NCBI GenBank assembly: GCA_004151065.3
Contig: NWUY0300027936.1
Span: 23,893 to 34,324 of the forward strand
From: Larix sibirica
Taxonomy: Eukaryota; Streptophyta; Pinopsida; Pinales; Pinaceae
Reading direction: 5' to 3'
Length of the DNA stretch: 10,432 bases
Shown here: positions 1 through 8,282 of the stretch, piece after piece
Layout of the letters: each line of letters starts with the position of its first letter
Numbering within the stretch: the first letter of the stretch is position 1
Made by a program: the position numbers and the translations under genes
Notes under the pieces: model-generated
Told to the model about the DNA's origin: nothing
Databases searched by the model: none
What the model saw: only the letters and a program-made list of their open reading frames with translations

Positions 1-220
1 CATATATATATATTCCATTAAAAAATAAGAGAAAATACATTTTATATGTGCTTCAACACATCATAAAAAAGTTCAAGAAGATTACTTAAAAAAGAATCGG
101 AGAGCTCCAACTAGACCCAAAATTGTCTTTCCCTAATAGGAAAGAAAATTGTCATCTACAAACACCAAATTCCACATACTTGTTCACCTAGAAAGAAACA
201 TATTGAAATGTAACCAACCT
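1..220 (-). other. LINE 3' untranslated region (partial)
   Basis: This lies downstream of the ORF2 stop (TAG, plus-strand cta at 221-223) and continues to the window edge. It is AT-rich and has stops in all frames. An AT dinucleotide tract sits at 2-13. No tail or target-site duplication can be recognised, so the element end may lie to the left of the window. Confidence 0.5.
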
Positions 221-690
221 CTATAAAGCATAAGTACAATGGGCGATTAGAATTCCCTCCCTAAATTCATCCACCAATAGATCACCAACATTTAAAGTAA
301 GAGCTTGATTGGACAGTGCATCAATTTCCATATTGCGTTCATGATAAATATGGAAGAAAGTTATCTTCTGAAATTGATCTCAAATAATTCAAAGCTGGGA
401 AACCAACTATTTTAGGCCATTTTCATGTATATGATTTCCCCCTTCATTGATTGAATACACGTCAACAAGTCCAGGAACACCTGGAGGGAACCTATCCCTA
501 CTTCCACTACAAGCTTGAAGACTTGAAAAATTGCAGAGTTCTTCCTAGTTGTTCGTACCATCCGGAAAGCCTCTTTCCCTTCAAAGTAATGAGAGGTTGA
601 TAGACGCAAGAAGAAGCCAATACCACTATGACACTCCTTTTTTGGGAAGATCCATAAAAAAACACCATGGATTCCCTCGAATAATAACTA
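221..690 (-). other. ORF2 C-terminal RNase H domain (decayed)
   Basis: An RNase H domain after zf-RVT would remove the template RNA from the RNA-DNA hybrid. The clearest part is the C-terminal ITFFHIYHERN...DALSNQAL block at 299-364, matching the His-x-x-Arg-Glu-x-Asn...Ala-Asp-x-Leu-Ser pattern of plant RNase H, followed by 26 codons to the TAG at 221-223. Earlier pieces are weaker. RGNPW near 665 resembles the GNPG turn. SHYFEGKEAFRM near 590-560 could carry the catalytic Glu. VEVGIGSLQVFLDLL near 520-470 sits where VEGDS is expected, with Gly replacing the Asp. L1 elements with an acquired RNase H domain are established in plants; which lineage this belongs to is not resolved. Confidence 0.72.
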
Positions 691-928
691 AATCACAGAC
701 ATGACACAGGTTTAGGGACCAACACTGGGGAATAGTGTTGCAACGATGCAAAATATGTACTGAGTTTTGAAAATTTGGGCCCTGTTGTCCCTAAAAATTT
801 GCACCATTTATTTCCAACCACACCCACTATCCAATCAAATATGGGAGAGCACAAAATACCTACAGCTCTCACCAAATGAATTTTTTGGAAAAACATTCCC
901 ACATATCTTCTTTCTCCCAAAGTGCTCG

Positions 929-1159
929 GAGTTTCAAATGAGCCTCAATCTCCCTCCACACTTGTTTCATATAGGCACAATGGAGGCAATGATGAATGTT
1001 TGTCTCCTCGACAACTTGGCATAATATACAAATACTAGGTCCTTGTTTTCCCCTCCTTTGTAACTAATCACAAATCAACACTTGCTTTCTCAAAATTAAC
1101 CATAAAAATAATGTGATCTTTGGAGGTATCAAAACCTTCCACAAATTTCTCCACCACCA
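929..1159 (-). other. ORF2 zf-RVT zinc-binding region
   Basis: One frame runs through this 77-codon stretch with a single stop (TAG, plus-strand cta at 1064-1066). It reads WWWRNLWKVLIPPK, then LFLWLIL, then LQRRGKQGP, CILC, HHCLHC and VWREI. The spacing of the CxxC pair and the later His/Cys pair matches the zf-RVT domain that follows the reverse transcriptase in plant L1 elements and plant-derived RT-like genes. The zinc ligands look intact. Upstream, 1250-1579 holds the usual linker between the RT thumb and this domain, with recognisable pieces such as YLAWRTDSWDIV and LPFDMVGHLQKRG. Confidence 0.87.
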
Positions 1160-1589
1160 TATAGGTTCCCCTTGTCCATCGACTGCAACTGCCTAATATC
1201 CTAGTTTTTCGTGGAGTTTCATGTGTAGACGTTGTAGATCCAAGCAAGTTCATCCTCCACATTTGAAATCCTGACGTGGGATTTCCAAAGTTCTGAGACA
1301 TATCCATCCCACGAAGGATCCCAAATCCACCAAACTCAACCAAACCTGACACCAAATATCAGTAGTGGTTGAGTTTTCCACTCTATTCAGTGTACAATAA
1401 CCACGTTTTTGTAGGTGGCCAACCATGTCAAATGGAAGTTTAACACCCAATCCACAACCCATAATGGAGTCCACACTAATATGGACAATATCCCATGAAT
1501 CGGTTCTCCATGCCAAATAATGCCCAATCATCGGGAAGGACTGGGAGAGATATTTCCATTGGTTTGAAACCATATGCACAGACTTAATG

Positions 1590-3099
1590 GGATTCCTAAT
1601 CTAGTCTAAAACATTGCTAGGAGCGATGTATTTATGTTTCAAAATATTATCCCACGGGCTATCTCAGGTAATGAAAATCCACATCAATTTTTCAATTAAG
1701 ACTTTGTTGGACTTAAATATATTCTTGATTCCCCATCCTCCCCAATCCTTTGGCTTGGAAATGTCTTTCCTACTTCCTAGGTGATATCCTTGATACTCCT
1801 TGCTTCCCTTCCATAAAAAAATTGAAACAAATCTGCCAAATATTATTTATGGTACTTTTGGGAATATGGGCCATCACATGCTAGTAAACAAGAATTGCCT
1901 CTAGGACCGTCTTGACTAGAACCAATCATACCCCACAAGAGAGCCAATAGGTGACCTGGTTTTCTATTTTCTCAATAAGTCAGGACTAGTCCTCCTTACC
2001 ATAAAAATTTGGTTTCAGGTTGTATCCCAAATATTTAAATCCAACTTCCAATATGTGGACATCAAATGAAAAAAACCACTGCCATTCAAAACTTATGTCT
2101 CCCAAAGCCTCCAGAAATAATAACATCGACTTTTCCAAATTCAATTCCATCCTTGAGAATCAAAAAAAAATATCAATGATATCTCTGAATTTTCTCGCCT
2201 CTTCCCCTTTAGCTAAATAGAGCAAAAAAATATCATCCACAAACAACAAATGAGTTAGTTTTTCTCGACTGCCAAAAGAAATACCATGAATTGATCTCCT
2301 TCTTTTAGCCACATTTATTTCCTTGCTATTCCCTTCCACTGCTAGAAGGAAGAGGTAGGGGGACAAAGGAAATCCCTACCTTAGTCCTTGAGTCGGTTTT
2401 AAAAAATCATATCTGAAACCATTTATTAAAAGAACAAACAAATAAGAACTAGCACAACACATAATTCTCCATGCAATTTCCAAGTTGAATCCTACCTACA
2501 AAACCACAAGCCTTAGATAAAACCAAGAGACATGATCATAAGCTAAGCTTTAGAGAGGTCCAATTTTTTTATCCTGCATGTATGGTTTCCCTCTTAATCA
2601 TATGAATGCCTTCGTGTGCAGAGCCAGTGGCTTCATGGATTAGATTCCCTTTGAGAAAGACGAATTATTTTGTCGAAATCACTTCTGAGAGGACATGTTT
2701 AATACGAACCTTGATCACCTTGGAGATTATCTTATAAAAACAATTACAAAGAGAGATCGGGAAGAATTCATTAGATATGTGACTTTTTTACCTTAGGGAT
2801 TAACCCTAGAAATGTGGCATTGATCCCCCTAGGAATATGCCGTGAACACTTGACCTCCTCCACCACCGAAAGAAGATCTTCACCAACTACATCAAATAAA
2901 TCCAAAAAAACTCTGTAGTCCAGCCATCCAATATAGGACTCTTGTCCTTCTAGAAGGATGCAATTACTTCCCTGAGTTCTTCCAAAGTCATCAGGTGGAT
3001 GGGATCTATCTTTACATCCTCCTCGACCATCCTCAGAAAGTGGGTCTTCATTCCCAAGTTTGGCCTCTCCTGCTCGATAAACATAAATTTAAAATAGTT
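1590..3099 (-). other. ORF2 reverse transcriptase domain with thumb (decayed)
   Basis: The first clean block, 3099-2905, holds one frame of 65 codons with one stop and ends in DGWTTEFF, the usual KSPGPDGW region. A frameshift in the T/A run near 2905 leads to LFDVVGEDLL and then NATFLGLIPK (2792-2821). ISLCN (2743-2757), KIISKVI and IHEA continue the fingers. The palm shows AYDHVSW (2523-2543) with its catalytic Asp, then GLR-stop-GFPLSPYLF, where RQGDP has lost Gln to TAG (2376-2378) and Asp to Phe. The active-site FVDD (2232-2243) is intact. The thumb reads KYLGYNLKP (2010-2036), LVLVKTVLEA, AHIPKS and GGWGIKN, with stops at 1986, 1980, 1926, 1881 and 1770. It is unmistakably LINE reverse transcriptase. 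Confidence 0.92.
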
Positions 3100-3613
3100 G
3101 AATCCTGGCTTGGTCAATTAATGAAACCCTTTGATTAGATTTCCTTCATCATCCAAAAATTCCCAATTTATATTGTAATCTCGCAAAATTTTGCATAATT
3201 TTGAAAAAAAGAATTAGTATTCTGGTCCCCTAGGGAAATCCACAGATCTTTCCTTTTCAACTTTCAGTCCACCTCCTTTTCCTGCAACAGATTGTCACAT
3301 TTATGTTATATTCCAACCACATTATCTTGCTCCCCACTTCTAAAATTCCATCCTAATGAAAACCAAAAAATGTATATATCTCCTATTCCATAACTGCAAT
3401 AAGGTCGTCACGTCTCTTATGCCTCTCTCGACTCCATTCCACCAACTTCTCTTTGAATATTCAAAGGATTTGTACAAATTGCAACCCAACCCCAATCCCC
3501 ATGCCTGCCTCAAGGAGATTCCAATTTTGAATGATAATCCACTGCAAATTATCCTCCAAAGACCAAGAAGGGGTGTACTTAAAAGGGGTTCCTGGTTTAT
3601 TCTCACTTACTCT

Positions 3614-4235
3614 CATATCCAAAAAGATAGGAAAGTGATCAAAAAACTGCAAGCTACAAAACCAAGGCCTGCGTTGTCCACTTCATGAAGAATATTGTTG
3701 TGCACAATAAAACGATCCAAGTGTTTCACTACACCTACCAACCCAACATGATGGTTAGACTATGTGGGTCGAAGATTACAGGGAACTATATGCAACCAAT
3801 CCATTTCCTCAAGTTTATTTACAAATTATCTAAATGTTCCTCCGAGCCAAGGCTCCTCAAATTTCTTCCCGAATCATTGTAAAATTCAAATTCATGCTAA
3901 TTATTAGATTAGAATTATTCAAGCAATGCAAGGAGCAAATATGATCCCAAAAATATTGCTTACCTTCAAAGGACCATAAGTATTGAGGATCATAAAGTAC
4001 TGGTCCAGAATCTTAATGTAGATTTTGGTACACAACGCAAAATTTATAGCAAATCAATTGAGCAATAAAATTTGTGTATTAAAACCCATAAACACTCCCC
4101 CAAAATGGCCCAAGGAAATGATCACAACAACTCCAACCATGGAACCCTTCCTGAGCTCACTAACAATCAACTCCCCCCTTCCATAGTCCCTTGCACCAAA
4201 AGCATGTTAGGCCTTTATTGCTTGATAATCCTCAT
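3614..4235 (-). other. ORF2 apurinic-like endonuclease domain (decayed)
   Basis: This is an exonuclease-endonuclease-phosphatase fold that would make the first-strand nick. The start MRII (4235) runs straight into KQ, a stop, then RPNMLLVQGT. The SWNVRG-like stretch with the first catalytic Asn is therefore missing by a small deletion, and the VQET catalytic Glu reads Gly (VQGT, 4185-4196). NTYGP (3970-3984) is followed after only two bases by EGKQYFWDH (3941-3967), which is a one-base deletion frameshift. The GGDLNFT-type motif reads MNLNFT (3863-3895), replacing the metal-binding Asp with Asn. The C-terminal DHFPIFLDM (3614-3649) keeps Asp and His. Family motifs are from established knowledge; the residue losses are read directly. 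Confidence 0.82.
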
Positions 4236-5000
4236 GGGGGGTAATTGTTATGCCTACCCTCCAAGGTCCCCGGCATTTACCTACAAAATATTCATATAGA
4301 CACCTCACCAGGGGTATGTCCAACTTTAAGGACCCTTGAAATAAGGTGTTGAGGCCCCTGGATAACCTCCCAGATAGCCCTTTCTTGGGCATGTTTAATT
4401 CTTGACTTTCTTCTAGCCCTAGTAACCCCCACATCCTTTGAACCATCAAGCCTCAGATCCCTTTATAACCCCAAATCCCTTGATTGGACCCGAGACCTAA
4501 AAAGATAATCCCCCACGCCCACCCTTGAATTTGAGAAGATTGACCTAAAGCCTTCAAATTAGCCTAATAGGGATTTACTGAGCTGCCATCCATTTTCCCC
4601 AACAAAGGTCCAAACTCACTTACCCCAACCCTTGGCTCCAACTAGATAGGTCCCTCTTTTAGAGATCAAACCTATCCACTAATATGGGGCTCATAATCAA
4701 ATTTTGTGAGCAAATAAGGTAGAGGGTCCAAACTACAATCAACAGACTAAGAAAAAGGTACAATCCCCGAAGACTTACTAGCTAAGGGCATTGTCATTCT
4801 CTCATTCTTCATCAACTGCCCAAATTTGTCCAACTCTCGAGGAGAAAGGTTAATGTCACCAAAAAATTCCATCGCGAACTCCTTTCTTGGGTCCTACATC
4901 GTAGTTTCAAAGAACAATAGGATAGAAAAATCACCAACAAGAAGACCCTTTTCATATGTTCCCATAACTTTGCATGGGCACCCCAAATGGACCTCCTCCC
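4236..5000 (-). other. LINE ORF1 C-terminal part and ORF1/ORF2 junction, heavily decayed
   Basis: Position alone, between the ORF1 zinc knuckle and the ORF2 start, identifies this stretch. The C-terminal halves of plant L1 ORF1 proteins are poorly conserved, and I see no motif that fixes the frame. The longest minus-strand open stretch, 4449-4207, runs past the ORF2 start in a different frame and could be the old ORF1 end. Confidence 0.45.
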
Positions 5001-5447
5001 TTACTTCTGAAACAAAATTTGGCTGCTCCTACCCCTCCTCAAACCCTTTTTGCTTCGAATGTTTGCAATTGAATAGCATGATCTAGGGTTGTTTATTTGG
5101 TGCCCAGGCCCGCCGCTTAAAAACTTGGTACAGTCCACAAGCACATGGCCACACATGTGATATCGAGCACATTTATATGACATGTTTGTATAATCTAGAA
5201 TTTGTGCATAGGAGTGGTCTCCCACAACCAAATCCAGAGATTCAAAAATCACCTTCCACATATCCATGTTCATTAAAATTATAGATATAGATTTAGTATG
5301 ACTCCCCACACAACATTCATTAACCTCTATGAAGTTTCCAAGGGCATTACCAATGGCATGTTGGCCTTCCTCTATACATAATTTCAACGAGAATCATGAT
5401 AGCTTGAATCAAACCATTGTACTCATAATAGCCTTATCCCATGGTTC
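5001..5447 (-). pseudogene. LINE ORF1 (Gag-like, DUF4283 end plus CCHC zinc knuckle), broken
   Basis: ORF1 proteins of plant L1 elements bind the element RNA and form the particle that ORF2 works in. One frame can be read from 5447 to 5001 with two TGA stops (5409-5411 and 5394-5396). It begins EPWDKAIMSTMV (5412-5447), where the family has the PWD...VW segment at the end of DUF4283; the Trp after Val is now TGA. It continues IEEGQHAIGNALGNFIEV, then LDLVVGD and ILDYTNMSYKC, all typical of this protein, and reaches the zinc knuckle CARYHMCGHVLVDC (5130-5171). The knuckle should be Cys-x2-Cys-x4-His-x4-Cys; the second Cys is Tyr (TAT, plus-strand 5160-5162), so zinc binding is spoiled. The N-terminal half of ORF1 is not recognisable upstream. 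Confidence 0.85.
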
Positions 5448-5544
5448 AAATAGGGATGCCACATTTTCAGGGTGAGCATGTGTTTATCCATATAACATAA
5501 CTAACCTAGAATTCATTGAGCCTCCTCCTTCCTACAAAAAATTA

Positions 5545-5771
5545 ATCTAAACCAATTGCTTGCTAAAGCATGCGTCACCATATTAACCCCCACTATTGAA
5601 AACCAACAATTCTGAACCCAGATCGTGATTGAACTCACTCCCACCCTTATGTCGTTAAACTTTCTCACCAAATATCTCCCGTCCAAATCGATAATATCTA
5701 TGATTCAGAATCCTTCCCCAATGACCAGAGATAACTCTCTAGCATGGGAATGAAAAATCGTGTGATGTTTT
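5545..5771 (-). pseudogene. RNase H-like fragment of another retroelement (tentative)
   Basis: Upstream of the LINE ORF1, a minus-strand frame reads ARELSLVIGEGF, a TGA, IIDIIDLDGRY, and later NMVTHALASN. This resembles the end of plant RNase H domains of the rve_3 type, where an EGDS segment is followed about 40 residues later by NMVAHALA. It does not resemble LINE ORF1, so I infer a separate older insertion or a rearranged piece rather than the 5' end of the neighbouring LINE. The EGDS Asp is lost next to the stop. The outer 154 bases recur at 10279-10432, and both copies carry the same TGA. The match is short and partial, so confidence is limited. Confidence 0.4.
5618..5771. repeat. Direct repeat copy 1 (154 bp, partner at 10279-10432)
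   Basis: These 154 bases align without gaps to 10279-10432 at an offset of 4661. By eye there are three differences, all between about 5690 and 5720: ccgtcc/ccctcc, tatctatg/tatccatg and ttcagaat/ttcataat. Homology stops sharply on the left at 5617/10278, where the partner has an N. On the right it continues to the window end, so the true repeat may be longer. Confidence 0.97.
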
Positions 5772-6120
5772 TTTACACCCTCATTTGTATGTTGCAAATG
5801 AAAACATGTAAAGTATTCCAAATCCAAATGTGAACCCACAAAATCCCTTTGTTGTTCAACACCCTTACTTACCACCTTGCACTCGGGGGTCTCATGCAGT
5901 GTGTGAGGTCTCTCATGGTGATTTTATATTGACCCCTCTCACACATCAGCTTGAAGACAAACCTCATCTTTTGATGCAAATAGGTGTGATCCCTTGGAAT
6001 GCAGATCTCCTAAAAAGTCCTTGCTTTTGCTTTTCTATGATCTATTTACACCTTGAATTGACCAGTTGTCAGATTCTTGACCCCAAGGTTGTCTAGAGGT
6101 ACAAATAGATACCATTGTGG
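5772..6120. other. Unassigned spacer, no gene recognised
   Basis: Both strands have moderately long open stretches here: plus 5830-6096 (88 codons), and on the minus strand short pieces such as GQYKITMRDL. None carries a motif I can place. The open frames on the two strands overlap, which is what chance and decay give. If the 154-bp repeat continues to the right of the window, part of this stretch may belong to it. Confidence 0.5.
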
Positions 6121-6414
6121 GACTCATCATAACCTCACCAGAGAAAACAATTGATTCATACCCCCACTGACCAATCTCAGAGACAAAAATATAAGCCTTG
6201 TGCAAGGCTATTGTTAGAATAGTCGACGAGTTGGGGCTCATCGTCCATTGTGGTTTCCAAAGTGACCTAGCGCCAAGCCCACCTTACCTGCAAAACCCTA
6301 GTCCATCATGTGTGTGTATCACACACACCTTACCTTCAAAACCCTAGTCCATCATGTGTGTGTGTTGTGCCCACATTACCTGCAAAACCCTATCCATCAT
6401 GTGTGTGTGTGTAT
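6121..6414. repeat. Tandem duplication copy A (about 294 bp)
   Basis: Copy A starts gactcatcat, and its counterpart begins at 6415. Shared landmarks are gagaaaacaattgattc (6141 and 6435), the actgaccaatctca segment, and tggtttccaaagtgac (6251 and 6544), giving a period of 293-294. The second half is a minisatellite with units of about 46 bp starting at 6281, 6327 and 6373, each made of acctTACCTGCAAAACCCTA, tccatcatg and a TG run. A short TG/CA inverted repeat (6309-6316 with 6320-6327) sits at the first unit boundary. Confidence 0.9.
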
Positions 6415-6700
6415 GATTCGACATATCCTCACTGGAGAAAACAATTGATTCGGACCCCCACTGACCAATCTCAAAGACAAAAATACCATCCTCTGTAAGA
6501 CTATCATCAGAATAGTTGACGAGATGGGGCTAGCCATCCATTGTGGTTTCCAAAGTGACATAGTGCCAAGCTCACCTTACCTGCAAAACCCTATTCGATC
6601 GTGTGTGTGTGTGTACCCTAGTCCATCATGTGTGGGTATGTCGCTCCCACCTTTCCTCCAAAACCCTAGTCTATCATGTGTGTGTGTGTGTGTGTTTTCA
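6415..6700. repeat. Tandem duplication copy B (about 294 bp)
   Basis: This is the second copy of the unit starting at 6121. It differs by substitutions, many of them C/T or G/A (for example gtcgac in copy A, gttgac here), and a few small indels. Its minisatellite half begins at about 6574, 6615 and 6649, matching units one to three of copy A, although the middle unit is shortened. TG runs have grown at the right end. Confidence 0.88.
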
Positions 6701-6710
6701 TATTTCAACC

Positions 6711-6741
<31 letters not shown>
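6677..6741. repeat. TG dinucleotide microsatellite (two tracts)
   Basis: An almost pure TG run of about 19 bases ends near 6695. After a 16-base AT-rich break there is a pure run of 15 TG units at 6712-6741. They form the right edge of the minisatellite and look like an expansion of the short TG run present in each minisatellite unit. Confidence 0.97.
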
Positions 6742-6743
<2 letters not shown>

Positions 6744-6895
6744 TTTTGAACCTTGTACTTAACTACACCCAATTAACATGTATACTTTCATTAGTATAAT
6801 AAAAATAATAATTAAATGTAATAAAACTATTGATTTTTTATTTCTTTCTAATGAAATTTAATATTTGTGCATTTAATTAAAAATAATAATTTGTA

Positions 6896-6935
<40 letters not shown>

Positions 6936-7349
6936 ATTAACTCCACCAATACCAACATTGGTCTATCATTTTTTTTAAGTTAGCACAAAATAAGTAAAAT
7001 AATAATGACAATATCTTTAAAAAAAATAACACGATAATTTTGATGCTAAAAATTGAATTGAATAGTTACAAATCAATGAAAACATATGTTAAAACATGAT
7101 TATGAATAACACAATAATTTATATTACAAAAGTGATTTTTTTCCCAAAACATACATCGGGGAGACCCTAGGCACTTCCTCTCATTCTAAGTATGGTGCCT
7201 AAATTAATCCCTAATTATTAAGATCTTATTAGGGCACTTCTTCTCATTTCGAGGATGGTAAATTGATTTCAAAATTAAGTACTAAAATAAATTATATCAT
7301 ATAGAGCAAAAAAATTCAATATGTATTCAACAATTGGCTAGGTTATTAC
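6742..7349. other. AT-rich spacer without genes
   Basis: Very AT-rich, with stops in all frames and no coding signal. Apart from the GAT microsatellite at 6898-6933, the only structure is a small imperfect duplication: gcacttcctctcatt at 7171 and gcacttcttctcatt at 7234, offset 63, each followed by a tatggt/gatggt and taaatt stretch. Confidence 0.6.
6898..6933. repeat. TGA/GAT trinucleotide microsatellite, 12 units
   Basis: There are twelve uninterrupted TGA units, flanked by AT-rich sequence. The perfect array suggests recent slippage compared with the degraded sequence around it. Confidence 0.98.
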
Positions 7350-8282
7350 AATCATAAGGCACTAATGCCTATAAACCATAAACTATTAACCCATAACCCA
7401 TAAATTACTAGTACACTTACGCAAATCCCACCTAATGCACTAACACACTAACCCTTACACTAAAGACCCATGACTATCAACACTAAGCCCTAACCATTAA
7501 TACAATGACCTCTAGTGCATAACTCATTGTCCCACTAAAACCCAACCCACTAATGTGTAACCCATTAAGCATTGACCACCTAATCTAGTAACTCCTAAGT
7601 GATAACCACTCTCTCAACCCAATAACGCCTAACCCTTAACTTATTAATCCTCTAATTGATTATTTGTCTAATCCGCTAACAATGTAACCCATTAATCACT
7701 AACCATCACCTACAAGCCCAAAAACCCTTAATCACTAACCCATTAACTCACTAAATTAATAACCAACGAACTAATAAACAACTAAGCATTAACCCACTAA
7801 CTACAAACTAATTACCACACTAAACCACTAACCATATAATTCACTAATGCACTAATTCACTAACCTATTAACCCAGTAAGCATGTAACAATCTAACACAC
7901 TACCCACCAAACTATTAACGTAGTAACCACTAACACACTATCTCACTAACTCACTAAAAAACTAATTGACTAACCATCGATGCACTAATCCACTAACCCA
8001 CTAATTGAATAACCATCTTACTCGCTAACATATTAACCATTAACCACTAACCTACTAATTGATTGTCTAACCATTCAATCTGCTAATACGCCAATCATTC
8101 ACCCACTAACCTACTAAAAACTAAAACACTAACCCAATAATTCACCAACCACTAACCCAATAATCCACCAACCATTAACCCACTAACTCACTAACCTACT
8201 AATATGTTAACCATCAAACCCATAAACTCACCAACCCACTAATTGGTTAACCATCTAACCCATTAACACATCTAAACTAACC
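7350..8282. repeat. Degenerate 8-bp satellite, unit close to TAACCCAC
   Basis: About 930 bases are built from a noisy octamer. TAA trinucleotides recur with five-base spacers such as cccac, ctcac, ccatt and tgcac, as in TAACCCACTAACTCACTAA near 8177-8195. The order is degraded by substitutions and indels, and gaps are often multiples of eight. In the right half a longer motif, ctaattg followed by taaccatc, recurs at 7962, 8001, 8199 and 8239. The first pair and the last pair are 39-40 bases apart, hinting at a five-octamer higher-order unit. The plus strand is C/A-rich and the minus strand reads TTAGTGGG. Stops occur in every frame, so it is not coding. The unit resembles but is not the plant telomere repeat. 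Confidence 0.93.

Larger units (their letters stand above)
221..4235 (-). pseudogene. LINE ORF2 polyprotein (endonuclease-RT-zf-RVT-RNase H), broken
   Basis: ORF2 would encode the enzyme that nicks target DNA and reverse transcribes the element RNA at the nick. The proposed start is the ATG at 4235, whose first residues MRII match the usual LINE endonuclease start. The end is the TAG at 221-223 after the RNase H tail. The length, about 1,338 codons, is normal for a plant L1 ORF2. Homology can be followed by hopping frames: MLLVQ near 4190, NTYGP at 3970-3984, DHFPI near 3640, a 65-codon stretch at 2905-3099, FVDD at 2232-2243, KYLGYNLKP at 2010-2036, IPPK near 1120, and HIYHERN near 340. Between these lie many stops and at least five frameshifts, so no product is possible. 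An overlapping other-frame open stretch (4449-4207) crosses the start, as often seen where L1 ORF1 and ORF2 meet. Confidence 0.87.
1..5560 (-). mobile_element. Degenerate, nearly full-length L1-type LINE with RNase H domain
   Basis: Minus-strand fragments fall in the order expected of one plant L1-type non-LTR retrotransposon. They run from high to low coordinate: ORF1 with a zinc knuckle, then ORF2 with endonuclease, reverse transcriptase, zf-RVT zinc motif and RNase H. Spacing is close to that of an intact element, with about 4.0 kb from the proposed ORF2 start to its stop. The protein is broken throughout by stops and single-base frameshifts, so the copy is dead. The right (5') border is uncertain and is set near 5560 because an RNase H-like scrap of apparently different origin begins about there. 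The left (3') end is outside the window or unmarked: no poly(A) tail, which would be poly(T) on the plus strand, is seen near position 1. The family call is firm; the exact clade is inferred. Confidence 0.88.

Noticed and set aside
767-1024. 85-codon plus-strand open frame
   Set aside because: It lies opposite the LINE zf-RVT region and has no motif; it is a complement-strand shadow of decayed ORF2.
3356-3688. 110-codon plus-strand open frame
   Set aside because: Antisense to the ORF2 endonuclease/RT linker, where the minus strand gives recognisable LINE sequence (DHFPIFLDM).
4826-5086. 86-codon plus-strand open frame
   Set aside because: It overlaps LINE ORF1 on the opposite strand and shows no domain or start context.
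5830-6096. 88-codon plus-strand open frame beginning MNPQNPF
   Set aside because: No family resemblance, no neighbouring gene, and the opposite strand is almost as open; length is within chance.
6281-6690. CRISPR-like repeat array
   Set aside because: Units abut as a degenerate minisatellite with TG tails, with no unique spacers, in an evidently plant genomic context.
6524-6799. 91-codon plus-strand open frame rich in Cys and Val
   Set aside because: The CVCV repeats are just translated TG dinucleotide runs of the minisatellite.
7350-8282. Interstitial telomere repeat array
   Set aside because: The unit is an octamer near TTAGTGGG, not TTTAGGG; true telomere-type heptamers are not arrayed here.
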